From: Nitrospinia bacterium
GTDB lineage: Bacteria; Nitrospinota; Nitrospinia; Nitrospinales; JAJDAT01
NCBI GenBank assembly: GCA_029261715.1
Contig: JAJDAT010000049.1
Coordinates: forward strand, 248,001 to 312,000
Length of the DNA stretch: 64,000 nucleotides
Reading direction: 5' to 3'
The translations under genes were made by a program, and so were the position numbers. The notes under the pieces are model-generated. The model searched no databases, had not been told where the DNA came from, and saw only the letters and a list, made by a program, of their open reading frames with translations. Positions 16,314 to 24,520 of the stretch are shown here, in pieces. Positions within the stretch are counted from its first letter, which is position 1. Each line of letters opens with the position of its first letter.

Positions 16314-17165
16314 TTAGTCTTCGAAGGCAACTGCCGCTAATTCCGCAACTTCTTTTAATCTCGGAATCCAACCATTTAAATTTGATTGATCAAATTCTAA
16401 GGTTTCAAAAATCCATGGTTCTATGGATACTTCTGAAGTATGCCATCCATCATGATAATTAAGATTGTCCGCTAAACAGTCAGATAAGTAAACTAAAGCA
16501 GATAACTTTCTAGATTCGTCATTATCTGGTTCTAAATTATGATTAAGTTTTACCGCATTAATTAATTTTTCAGGGAAGCCCCAGATAGAAGCCAAATGTC
16601 CTGAAATTTCTGAAATTGGCCAACCTAAAGTTTCACTACCTGCCTGAGATAAAGAGATCTTCTCCTTTTTTGCTTTCTTTGCGATTATTGAAAAGATTTT
16701 AGGTTGATAAACCAATAGAGCAATTTTTCCAATATCATGAATTAGACCTGCCGTGAAACATTCGTCTGATGCATAGCTTTGGGACAACTCAGCGATTTCT
16801 AAAGCGAATGTCGCCGTAATTATCATATGACGCCATAAAGATTTAACTGCGATATCATAATCTTCAAAAACTTCGCTGCTATTTTCCAATATAGGGGTTG
16901 TCAAAATTATGTTTTTTATTGGTCCAGGCCCTAAAAGGTTAGAAGCTTGTTGCAAAGAAACAATTTGAGAGGGATAACCATAAAATGGAGCATTGGCAAT
17001 TTTGAGAATTTGACAAGTGATTGCTGGGTCGTTTTGAATCATTGTTTCAGCTCTAAAATCTTTAAACGACATTGTGTTTACTTGATTCAATACCCTCTTA
17101 ATCTGGAATGGAGGGGAAGGAAGAATTTCAATTTCCCTAAAAACGTCTATTTCTATTTGTTTCAT
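16314..17165 (-). CDS. HDOD domain protein
   Basis: A 283-residue protein with an HDOD domain (about 20-220). PPFQIKRVLNQVNTMSFKDF and ITCQILKIANAPFYGYPSQI are followed by LIHDIGKIALLVYQP, where the HD pair survives as HD. HDOD proteins are usually non-catalytic signalling scaffolds in two-component and c-di-GMP pathways. A longer reading to 17231 is possible, but it would overlap the upstream cyclase by 62 bases. The ATG at 17165 begins 4 bases after the cyclase stop, so I prefer it. Co-transcription with the cyclase links this protein to c-di-GMP output. Confidence 0.85.
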   Translation of the reverse strand: MKQIEIDVFREIEILPSPPFQIKRVLNQVNTMSFKDFRAETMIQNDPAITCQILKIANAPFYGYPSQIVSLQQASNLLGPGPIKNIILTTPILENSSEVFEDYDIAVKSLWRHMIITATFALEIAELSQSYASDECFTAGLIHDIGKIALLVYQPKIFSIIAKKAKKEKISLSQAGSETLGWPISEISGHLASIWGFPEKLINAVKLNHNLEPDNDESRKLSALVYLSDCLADNLNYHDGWHTSEVSIEPWIFETLEFDQSNLNGWIPRLKEVAELAAVAFED

Positions 17166-17169
17166 TAAT

Positions 17170-18246
17170 TTATCCAATGATCGTCTGATTTCTTCCGTTT
17201 TCTTTAGCTTTATATAAAGCTTGATCCGCAACCTTTAAAAGGTCGTCTTTATTTTTCATCTTTTTGAAATCAATTTCAGCAACGCCACAACTAATTGTCA
17301 CGTTCCAATCTTCTGCGTCGCTACCAAAAGATAAATTTTCGACTTGGTTTCGAATTCTTTCAGCAATTGGAAATGCCCCTTTGATATTGGTTTCCGGCAA
17401 AACAATTACAAATTCTTCGCCGCCATAGCGAGCGATAGTATCGTGAGCCCTGCAAATTACGTTTAATACTTTTCCAATTTCTATAAGGACCTGGTCTCCT
17501 TTTTGGTGGCCATATGTATCATTTACAGACTTAAAGTGGTCAACATCTATGATAACTGCAGATAGTGGGCTTTTGTAACGTAGACTTCTAGAAAATTCCG
17601 AAACAAATATATTCTCAAGATACTGTCTATTCTTGATACCTGTTAAGCCGTCGGTCACAGATAGATCTTCTACTTTTTCAAATAGTAGGGCATTACTAAT
17701 TGTTAAGGATAAAAATTCGGTGATATTGATAACAAAGTCTAATTCTCCGACTGAAAAAAAACCTTTAATATTGTCGTTTAAATTTAGAATTCCTACGATT
17801 TCATTTTCGACCATCAAAGGAGCGCAGACTAAAAAGTTATTTTGAAAAAGACTATTGCGTTTTCCTTGGAAGAATTTTGAGTTTTGATAATTAGCTTCGA
17901 CAATATATTTTCCGTGGTTGAGAGCGTCTCTCATAACAGGAGAATCTTCGACTGCAATCGACATGTTTTTTGGTAAGTCAGGCCTGTTGTGGCAAGCTAA
18001 GTTTAGTTTGTTATTTTTCTTGTCGAATAAAAACAAGGTAAAATATCTGATAGATAAAATGTGAGGTAACTTTTCTACAAGAACGCGCTTGATTTCTTCA
18101 AGGTCGAGGAGGCTGATGCTTTTTTGTAGGTAAAGTAAGTGATTCGAAAATATTAAAGATTGTCCTAGCATTCCGTTTTGCTTTTTGAGCAAATCTCGAA
18201 TTACGGAGAGTTCTAAATCTTTTTTATCGTCACGTTTATCATTCAT
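17170..18246 (-). CDS. GAF-GGDEF diguanylate cyclase
   Basis: A 358-residue cytoplasmic protein. A GAF domain spans about residues 35-180 (LPHILSIRYFTLFLFDKKN and MVENEIVGILNLND). A GGDEF domain follows (LSVTDGLTGIKNRQYLENIF, VDHFKSVNDTYGHQKGDQVL), with the active-site loop as RYGGEEF. An RxxD inhibitory site (RAHD) lies five residues before GGEEF, so the enzyme should be active and feedback-inhibited by c-di-GMP. The GAF domain probably senses a small ligand. It precedes the HDOD gene by 4 bases and is divergent from the large TPR gene. Confidence 0.92.
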   Translation of the reverse strand: MNDKRDDKKDLELSVIRDLLKKQNGMLGQSLIFSNHLLYLQKSISLLDLEEIKRVLVEKLPHILSIRYFTLFLFDKKNNKLNLACHNRPDLPKNMSIAVEDSPVMRDALNHGKYIVEANYQNSKFFQGKRNSLFQNNFLVCAPLMVENEIVGILNLNDNIKGFFSVGELDFVINITEFLSLTISNALLFEKVEDLSVTDGLTGIKNRQYLENIFVSEFSRSLRYKSPLSAVIIDVDHFKSVNDTYGHQKGDQVLIEIGKVLNVICRAHDTIARYGGEEFVIVLPETNIKGAFPIAERIRNQVENLSFGSDAEDWNVTISCGVAEIDFKKMKNKDDLLKVADQALYKAKENGRNQTIIG

Positions 18247-18504
18247 TAATTAGAATCAGTTTAAATTGAGGATTTTTTTTAGATTTACATTCAGATAAGT
18301 CAAAAAAATGACGAAAAAGAAATGTAAGGAAAAGAGTTTTTTGTGATTTCTGATTTTGAATAGCTAAATTTATAATATATTTTCAATGAAATCGCAATTC
18401 CAACTGCTTATTTTACCCTAAAGTCTAATAAAGTAAATTAATGAGTGCTTTAGGTATGTTTTTTGCTGTATTTGGTGCAAGATAAAATATAACTTAATGA
18501 GTTT

Positions 18505-21120
18505 ATGCGGTTAGAAAAAACTTTAAAAAATAAAATAATCCTTTTTCTGTTCCTTTTCCTAAGTGCAGGGAGCTTTGTTCCTTTATCTAGCCCCTCTCAA
18601 GAAATTCAGTATTCTGGAGAAGGTTCAGGTATTGCTATTCTTGAAGAAGTTTTAATTGGTCCTCATCCAGATTATTCGCGGTTATTAATTAAAATAGATA
18701 AGTCCGTTAAATATACGGTTGATGCTGATTTTCTCAAAAAACAGATAACATTAGTAATAAAAAATGCAAAGTTAGGCCCTAAAGCTCGGCCTAGGATATT
18801 TAAAGATTTAAATTTACAAATGGTAGAGCTTTTAGAGCCGAGTCCTGGAACTGTTCAAATTGCCCTGCATCTGCAAAATCAAAACAGCAGGTTTTTTCAT
18901 TTTCAAAAATCCGGTCCACAACAAATTGTTGTCGATGTTCTTGGTAAAGGCAAACCTTTTATTAAGGCTCGGATTAAAGAACCTTCAAAAGGCTCTAAGG
19001 CAGCTGAAACTTTAAAGTTAGCTTCAAAAGGAACCTCAAAGTCAGCCTCAAAGGCAGATAAAAAAATAGATGGAAAAGAAAAAAGCGATAAGGGGGATGG
19101 AGCTCTCAGACGAGGCTTGAAAATTCCAGGTTTTACACAAGCGGACATCCAGGAAGCGGTTGTAAGAGATAGAGAGGACCGTGTTAGGAACGGTCGTGAT
19201 GACTTTAAAGAAGCCCTGTTGCGTTTTCAGCAAAAAAGATATCCAGAGTCCCTTCGATTATTCAAGCAATTTCGTGAAAAGTACCCTGGTAGCAGACACC
19301 TTGCCGATATTGCGTATTTGACCGCCCAAGCTGAGTATGCTCTAACTTTCCGACAAGAGATTCCAATATTTGAAAGGACGATTGAAGCGTTAAATTTTGC
19401 TTTAAGAGAATATCCTGAGTCTAAGTTTTCCGATCAGGCCTTGGCTCAATTAGCTTCTATTTATGATGAAATGAATTTGACTTTAGAGGCCAAAGCTCTC
19501 TATGAAGGAGGTTTGAGAAAAGATCCAAAAGGATTATTTTCAAATTATTTTAATACTCAATTAGCTCTTTTGCAGTTGAGAGAAAATCAATATGAAAAAG
19601 CTTACATAGCTTTAAATAGTATTTTGGAAAGGTCTCCCAGAGATGAAAATGCAAGAGACGGAATTTTTAGGATAGCAAAATGGTATTTTGATCAAGAGGA
19701 ATACGATAAAGCTCTTGAAATTTATGAAGACGGCGAAAAGAGATGGCCCAGATACCTAAATGAAAAAGCCGAAGTTAAATACTTTATGGGAGAAATTTAT
19801 TTTAAAAATGAAGACTTTAATAAAGCGCGGCGACATTATTTTGATTACATCAATCTTTTGCCTGATACGCCATTATCCTTTAAAGCTCTGAATCGAATTG
19901 GCGACTCTTTTTTTATTGAAGGAAATGATCGTGCAGGATTGGCTATATTTGACGAATCCGCTAAGAGAAAAACGGGTGGTCGCGAAGCTCAATATGGAAA
20001 GATAAGATTAGCTGATATTGGGATTAGGAACCCAAATCTTAAAATAAATAATATTGTATTTGATTTGGATCCCTATTTTAATCCTTTTAAAACTTACAAT
20101 CAGATATTTGAATCTGCCGCCGATGCGAATATTGAAGCAGAGGTTCTTTTGAGTCGCGGAATTGCTTACCTCCGTAGTCAAAGATATTTAGATTCCATCG
20201 CGCAATTTAAAAAGTTGTTGGCTGCTGAACCGCAAATAAACTTTGTTCGAGCGGCGGAAAAATATTTAAAGCAGTCTTTGATATTTTTAGTGGAAAAGCT
20301 TTCCAAACAAAGAGGTTATTTACCTGTTTTATATGCCTATAGCGACTATTTAAGTCTTTCTTTGGGAGATATAAATAACGTTAAAACAGTCCTCCTTATC
20401 GGCGAGGCCTATCAGAAAATTGGTATGGAGCAAGAAGCTATTAAGCATTACGAAAGAGTAAAACGGCTAGATACTCACAAAACATATAGCGATAGAATCT
20501 TTCTTAATCTTGGGAGAATTCATTTAAGCGAGAAACAATTTAAAGAAGCTGAAAGGGTTGCACGAGCATTTGTAAATAAGTTTCCAAGGAGTGATTTGAT
20601 GTCTCAAGCCCTTTTATTAAAGGCAGAGGCTCTTGCTGGTAAAAAAGAACCTGATTTAGCGGTTGGAGTGTATAGAGAAATCCTTAAAAAAGGTTTAGGA
20701 GATCGTTCAGAAATTCACTATCGAATCGCTCAAATCCGAATGAACACAGATAACTCCAAAGAAGCTATTGAGTCTTTTAACCAATCTATTCAAACTTTTG
20801 ATCGTTCTATCAAACCGCCTCCCGAGCATGTGCCTAATGCTTATTATAATTATGGAGTCGCATTGTATAACAGTGAGAACTATGAAGAGGCGGTAAAAGC
20901 CTTAGATAGAGCCCGAAAACTATACCCGGATCACCCTTTAAATGATTGGGCGGAATTTTTGATAGCAGATTCTTTTTCCAAGTTAAAAGAGTCGGGAAAA
21001 TCGATCGAGCGAATGGAAAAATTTATTAAAGTTGAGAAGTACGACCGATTACTAAAAAGAGCTGCGCAAAATAAGCTAGATATCATTAAATGGGAAAAAG
21101 ATTCCAAAGATTTAGGTTAA
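18505..21120 (+). CDS. Exported AMIN-domain and TPR protein
   Basis: An 871-residue protein with an N-terminal signal segment (KIILFLFLFLSAGSFVPLSS). Residues about 45-150 resemble an AMIN domain (YSRLLIKIDKSVKYTV, QQIVVDVLGKGKP), which binds peptidoglycan or positions envelope complexes. A Lys/Ser-rich linker follows. From about residue 230 to the end are many TPR units (SLRLFKQFREKYPGSRHLAD, KALEIYEDGEKRWPRYLNEK and others), some of the YbgF/tol-pal type. It sits just upstream of the flrB/flrC-like pair and the fli operon, so a role in flagellar or envelope assembly is likely. No exact orthologue is recognised. Confidence 0.75.
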   Translation: MRLEKTLKNKIILFLFLFLSAGSFVPLSSPSQEIQYSGEGSGIAILEEVLIGPHPDYSRLLIKIDKSVKYTVDADFLKKQITLVIKNAKLGPKARPRIFKDLNLQMVELLEPSPGTVQIALHLQNQNSRFFHFQKSGPQQIVVDVLGKGKPFIKARIKEPSKGSKAAETLKLASKGTSKSASKADKKIDGKEKSDKGDGALRRGLKIPGFTQADIQEAVVRDREDRVRNGRDDFKEALLRFQQKRYPESLRLFKQFREKYPGSRHLADIAYLTAQAEYALTFRQEIPIFERTIEALNFALREYPESKFSDQALAQLASIYDEMNLTLEAKALYEGGLRKDPKGLFSNYFNTQLALLQLRENQYEKAYIALNSILERSPRDENARDGIFRIAKWYFDQEEYDKALEIYEDGEKRWPRYLNEKAEVKYFMGEIYFKNEDFNKARRHYFDYINLLPDTPLSFKALNRIGDSFFIEGNDRAGLAIFDESAKRKTGGREAQYGKIRLADIGIRNPNLKINNIVFDLDPYFNPFKTYNQIFESAADANIEAEVLLSRGIAYLRSQRYLDSIAQFKKLLAAEPQINFVRAAEKYLKQSLIFLVEKLSKQRGYLPVLYAYSDYLSLSLGDINNVKTVLLIGEAYQKIGMEQEAIKHYERVKRLDTHKTYSDRIFLNLGRIHLSEKQFKEAERVARAFVNKFPRSDLMSQALLLKAEALAGKKEPDLAVGVYREILKKGLGDRSEIHYRIAQIRMNTDNSKEAIESFNQSIQTFDRSIKPPPEHVPNAYYNYGVALYNSENYEEAVKALDRARKLYPDHPLNDWAEFLIADSFSKLKESGKSIERMEKFIKVEKYDRLLKRAAQNKLDIIKWEKDSKDLG

Positions 21121-21173
21121 TTCTTTATAATGTCAAAGCCTAAAAGATTTTCTTATTTTAATCGTTTCTGAAT

Positions 21174-22439
21174 ATGGTTGAAAACTTGGTCGAAAAAAAA
21201 AGAGAACAAGAAATCCAAGTTCTACACAAAGCTTTCGAATCCTTTAATGAGGCTTCACAACAGCTTCAAGGCTCTTATGATAAGCTTCAAGAAAGAATTA
21301 AAGAGCTAGACTCTCAACTTGCAGATAAGAATCTGGAGTTAAAACAAAATTTAAATGAAAAAGATAAAGTAAAAAATTATTTAAATAATATTTTAGAAAG
21401 CCTTCATAACGGCGTTGTTGTTATTGACTCTAATGAAAAAATCACCGCTTTTAACCAATCGGCTGGCGTGATAATGGGTAAATCTCCCGGCAAGTGTGTA
21501 GGAAAAAAACTGAAAGATGTTTTTTCTCCAGATTTTTTTGAATCGACTTTTGCCCCTCTTATTCAAACTAAAGAAAAAAATGAAAGTCTGGATCGAGTTT
21601 ATTATTTAGAGGATAACGAGAAGGTTGATATACGAGTATCCGCTTCGCCAATGAAAGATAATAAAGATAAGGAAGTTGGTACAGTTTTGATAGTTCAAGA
21701 TGTCACTGATTTAAAAAGATTAGAAGAAGAAGTGCAGAGAAATCAGCGGCTCACAGCCATGGGAGAAATGGCGGCTGGTATTGCTCATGAAATTCGAAAT
21801 CCATTAGGAAGCATTGAGCTTTTTGCTTCGCTTTTGCGCAAAGACCTAGAGGAAGACGTCGATAAGCAGCTTTTAGCGGACCATATTTGTTCTGGCGTTA
21901 AGAATATGGATAGAATTATTTCAAGTATTCTCTTATTCGCAAAATCTCCGGAACCTTCCTGTCAAAGATGCGATATTAATGCGATGTTACAAGAGCTATT
22001 AGAATTCTCTTCTAATATTATTTATCCAGAAAATATTAAAATTATTCGCAAGTTTGGCAAAGGGAAATTATTTTGTAGAGGCGACGCAGATTTGTTGAGG
22101 CAGGTGTTTCTAAATTTTATTCGAAACGCCATACAGGCCATGCAAGAAGAGGGAGAATTAATACTAAAAAGCGAAGAAATTGGGATTAGTAAGAAGGGGA
22201 AAAGAGAAGGCGCATGTATTGCTATTTCAATATCAGATACCGGAATTGGTATTTCTCCTGAAAATATAAGAAAGATTTTCAATCCATTTTTTACTACAAA
22301 AGCGCGCGGAACAGGGCTTGGTATGGCTATTGCCTATAACATCATTAAAGCGCATCAAGGTACAATAGAAGTTGAAAGTCAACAAAATGTGGGTACAACA
22401 TTTACCGTGAAGATTCCAATTTGGGATACGAAAAGATGA
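21174..22439 (+). CDS. flrB: Cytoplasmic PAS histidine kinase, FlrB-like
   Basis: A 421-residue soluble kinase without membrane helices. A coiled coil (about 1-70, heptad-rich) leads to a PAS domain (about 75-180; ILESLHNGVVVIDSNEKITA). A HisKA domain with the phosphorylated His in AAGIAHEIRNPLGSIELFAS and a HATPase_c domain (SDTGIGISPENI, ARGTGLGMAIAYNII) complete it. The architecture fits FlrB/FleS, which control the sigma-54 flagellar tier. It overlaps the response-regulator gene by ATGA, so the two proteins are made as a pair. The flagellar assignment rests on context: the fli operon starts 226 bases beyond its partner. Confidence 0.85.
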   Translation: MVENLVEKKREQEIQVLHKAFESFNEASQQLQGSYDKLQERIKELDSQLADKNLELKQNLNEKDKVKNYLNNILESLHNGVVVIDSNEKITAFNQSAGVIMGKSPGKCVGKKLKDVFSPDFFESTFAPLIQTKEKNESLDRVYYLEDNEKVDIRVSASPMKDNKDKEVGTVLIVQDVTDLKRLEEEVQRNQRLTAMGEMAAGIAHEIRNPLGSIELFASLLRKDLEEDVDKQLLADHICSGVKNMDRIISSILLFAKSPEPSCQRCDINAMLQELLEFSSNIIYPENIKIIRKFGKGKLFCRGDADLLRQVFLNFIRNAIQAMQEEGELILKSEEIGISKKGKREGACIAISISDTGIGISPENIRKIFNPFFTTKARGTGLGMAIAYNIIKAHQGTIEVESQQNVGTTFTVKIPIWDTKR

Positions 22440-23821
22440 GCGAGCAAGAAACCAAGAAGATATTGATTGTTGACGATGAAATAGAAATGAGGATTGCCTT
22501 AGAAGCTACACTCAAACGGGAAGGTTATGAGACTGTTACTGCTGAAAATGGACAAGTAGGATTAGATCGTTTAGGAAAAGAGCCTTTTGACTTGGTTTTA
22601 ACCGATATGAGAATGCCCGAAATGGGTGGTATGGATCTGTTGCGGTCTTTAAAGAAACATTATCCAAATGTTCAAGTAGTGATGATGACAGCTTATGGAA
22701 CAATTGACAGCGCTGTAGAAAGTATGAAAGTTGGAGCGTTTGATTATTTACTAAAACCGTTTTCCGCTGAAATTGTCGCCTCGACTATAAAAAGAGCTTT
22801 TTTGAAAGGCGCAAGTGGCGCTATTCCTGAACCAATTGATGAAGAGATTGAAACTCAGCCAGAAAAAAGGCCTCCAGAGCGGAGAATAGTTACGGCGAAC
22901 GCTAAAATGAAAGAAAAATTAGAATTTGTCGAAAATGTTGCGTACAGCAAATCGACTATTTTGATTTCTGGAGAAAGTGGAACAGGTAAAGAGATGTTTG
23001 CGCGTTATGTTCATCATTGTAGCCCTAGAAAAGATAAGCCATTTGTCGCTGTAAATTGTGCGGCGTTACCTGAAGGATTGCTTGAAAGCGAACTATTCGG
23101 GCATGAAAAAGGAGCTTTTACCGGAGCGACAACTCGTAAAGAAGGTAAATTTGAAATAGCCAATAAAGGCACTCTTTTATTAGATGAAATTACTGAAATG
23201 GGCGTAAAGCTGCAAGCCAAATTATTGCGCGCTTTGCAAGAGCATGAAATTGACCGCGTTGGAGGTAGGGAATCCATACCAGTTGATGTGCGAGTGATTG
23301 CGACAACCAATCGCGATATAAAGCAAAGAATTAGAGAAAATGAATTCCGTGAAGACCTATTTTATCGTTTAAATGTTATCCCTATGAATTTGCCATCGTT
23401 AAGAGAAAGAAAAGAGGATTTGGCTGTCTTAGCTGAATTTTTCATAGAAAAGCATGGCAAAGAAGTGAATAAAAAAATATCTAATATTGCGCCAGCGACT
23501 TTAGATCTTTTGAAAAAATATAGCTGGCCTGGTAACGTTCGGGAACTTGAAAATACAATTGAACGCGCTGTTCTACTTTGTCGTGGAGAGACTATTCAAC
23601 CTGCGGATCTTTTTCTAGATGAAGAGGAGGTTTCTACGACTTCAAGTCCTTCTGGAGCTGAGGCGTTTGTTGGTAAAACCCTTCACCAGATGGAAAAGGA
23701 AATGATTCTTCAAACGCTTGAAGAAGTTGATAACAATAAAACAAAGTGCGCCGAAATTTTGGGTATAAGTATTAGAACTTTAAGAAATAAATTAACTGAA
23801 TATGAAGCCAAATCTAAATAA
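22436..23821 (+). CDS. flrC: NtrC-family sigma-54 activator, FlrC-like
   Basis: A 461-residue response regulator starting at the ATG that overlaps the kinase stop (ATGA). The receiver domain has phospho-Asp57 (DLVLTDMRMPEMGG) and the conserved Lys (FDYLLKPFSAE). The AAA+ domain has Walker A GESGTGKEMFARYVH and the GAFTGA loop (HEKGAFTGATTRKEG) that contacts sigma-54. A Fis-type HTH ends the protein (CAEILGISIRTLRNKLTEY). It should activate sigma-54 promoters when phosphorylated by the adjoining kinase. The obvious target is the -24/-12 promoter at 23976-23991 before flgC. It could also serve pilus promoters, since no pilR is visible. Confidence 0.9.
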   Translation: MSEQETKKILIVDDEIEMRIALEATLKREGYETVTAENGQVGLDRLGKEPFDLVLTDMRMPEMGGMDLLRSLKKHYPNVQVVMMTAYGTIDSAVESMKVGAFDYLLKPFSAEIVASTIKRAFLKGASGAIPEPIDEEIETQPEKRPPERRIVTANAKMKEKLEFVENVAYSKSTILISGESGTGKEMFARYVHHCSPRKDKPFVAVNCAALPEGLLESELFGHEKGAFTGATTRKEGKFEIANKGTLLLDEITEMGVKLQAKLLRALQEHEIDRVGGRESIPVDVRVIATTNRDIKQRIRENEFREDLFYRLNVIPMNLPSLRERKEDLAVLAEFFIEKHGKEVNKKISNIAPATLDLLKKYSWPGNVRELENTIERAVLLCRGETIQPADLFLDEEEVSTTSSPSGAEAFVGKTLHQMEKEMILQTLEEVDNNKTKCAEILGISIRTLRNKLTEYEAKSK

Positions 23822-23975
23822 AGGTTTGCTGATCATATCTGAACAAAATTTTAATTCTTACGACAAAGAAATAGTTTTATTTATAGAAATTACTTAGTAA
23901 TAAACCACTCCTCTTCTTTTTACCTTCCTTCTTACCTCTCGAAATCCACTTAGTCAAAATATTGGCAAAATCCTT

Positions 23976-23991
23976 TGGCATGGCATTTGCT
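23976..23991 (+). promoter_or_regulatory. Sigma-54 (-24/-12) promoter of the flagellar operon
   Basis: TGGCATG-GCAT-TTGCT matches the RpoN consensus TGGCACG-N4-TTGCW with one mismatch. The GG and GC dinucleotides are exactly 10 bases apart. Transcription would begin near 24002, 46 bases before the flgC ATG. The gene immediately upstream encodes the matching activator type. Confidence 0.85.
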
Positions 23992-24047
23992 CTTAGTAGT
24001 TTAGGAACAAATTTTGTCAAAAAATTGTCTATGAAAGGCCAAAGGAT

Positions 24048-24485
24048 ATGGATTTTTTATCTTCAATGAAGATTAGCTCTTCCGGATTATCAGTACAACG
24101 TAAACGGATGGAGACTATTTCTAGTAATCTGGCGAATATTGAGACAACTCGAACTCCAGAGGGTGGGCCCTATAGAAGAAAAGATGTTGTTATCACGGCC
24201 CTTCCTTTAGAAGATCAGTTTAGTCAAAACCTTAGCAGAGAAATGCAATCCAATGTAAATCGAGTTGTAATAACCGATATTGTTGAGGATCAGGAAGAAC
24301 CGAGATTGGAATTCCAACCTAACCACCCCGACGCAAATGAGTTGGGTTATGTTGCAAAGCCTAATATTGATTTGATGAGCGAAATGGTGGATTTAATGAC
24401 CGCTTCTCGTTCGTATGAAGCTAACGTAACTGCTATTAACGCAACGAAGAATATGGCTTTAAGAGCTATTGATCTCGGAAGATAA
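24048..24485 (+). CDS. flgC: Flagellar proximal rod protein FlgC
   Basis: A 145-residue rod protein of standard length. The N-terminal rod motif (SSSGLSVQRKRMETISSNLANIE, shortened here to key residues SSNLANIE) and the C-terminal motif (NHPDANELGYVAKPNID, then SEMVDLMTASRSYEANVTA) identify FlgC rather than FlgB or FlgF/G. It is exported by the flagellar type III system to build the proximal rod on the MS ring. It is the first gene after the sigma-54 promoter. flgB, which usually precedes it, and fliE, which usually follows, are absent from this position; fliF starts 35 bases later. Confidence 0.95.
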   Translation: MDFLSSMKISSSGLSVQRKRMETISSNLANIETTRTPEGGPYRRKDVVITALPLEDQFSQNLSREMQSNVNRVVITDIVEDQEEPRLEFQPNHPDANELGYVAKPNIDLMSEMVDLMTASRSYEANVTAINATKNMALRAIDLGR

Positions 24486-24520
24486 ACGAATATTAAAAAC
24501 TAACTAAACCCGCAAATCCC

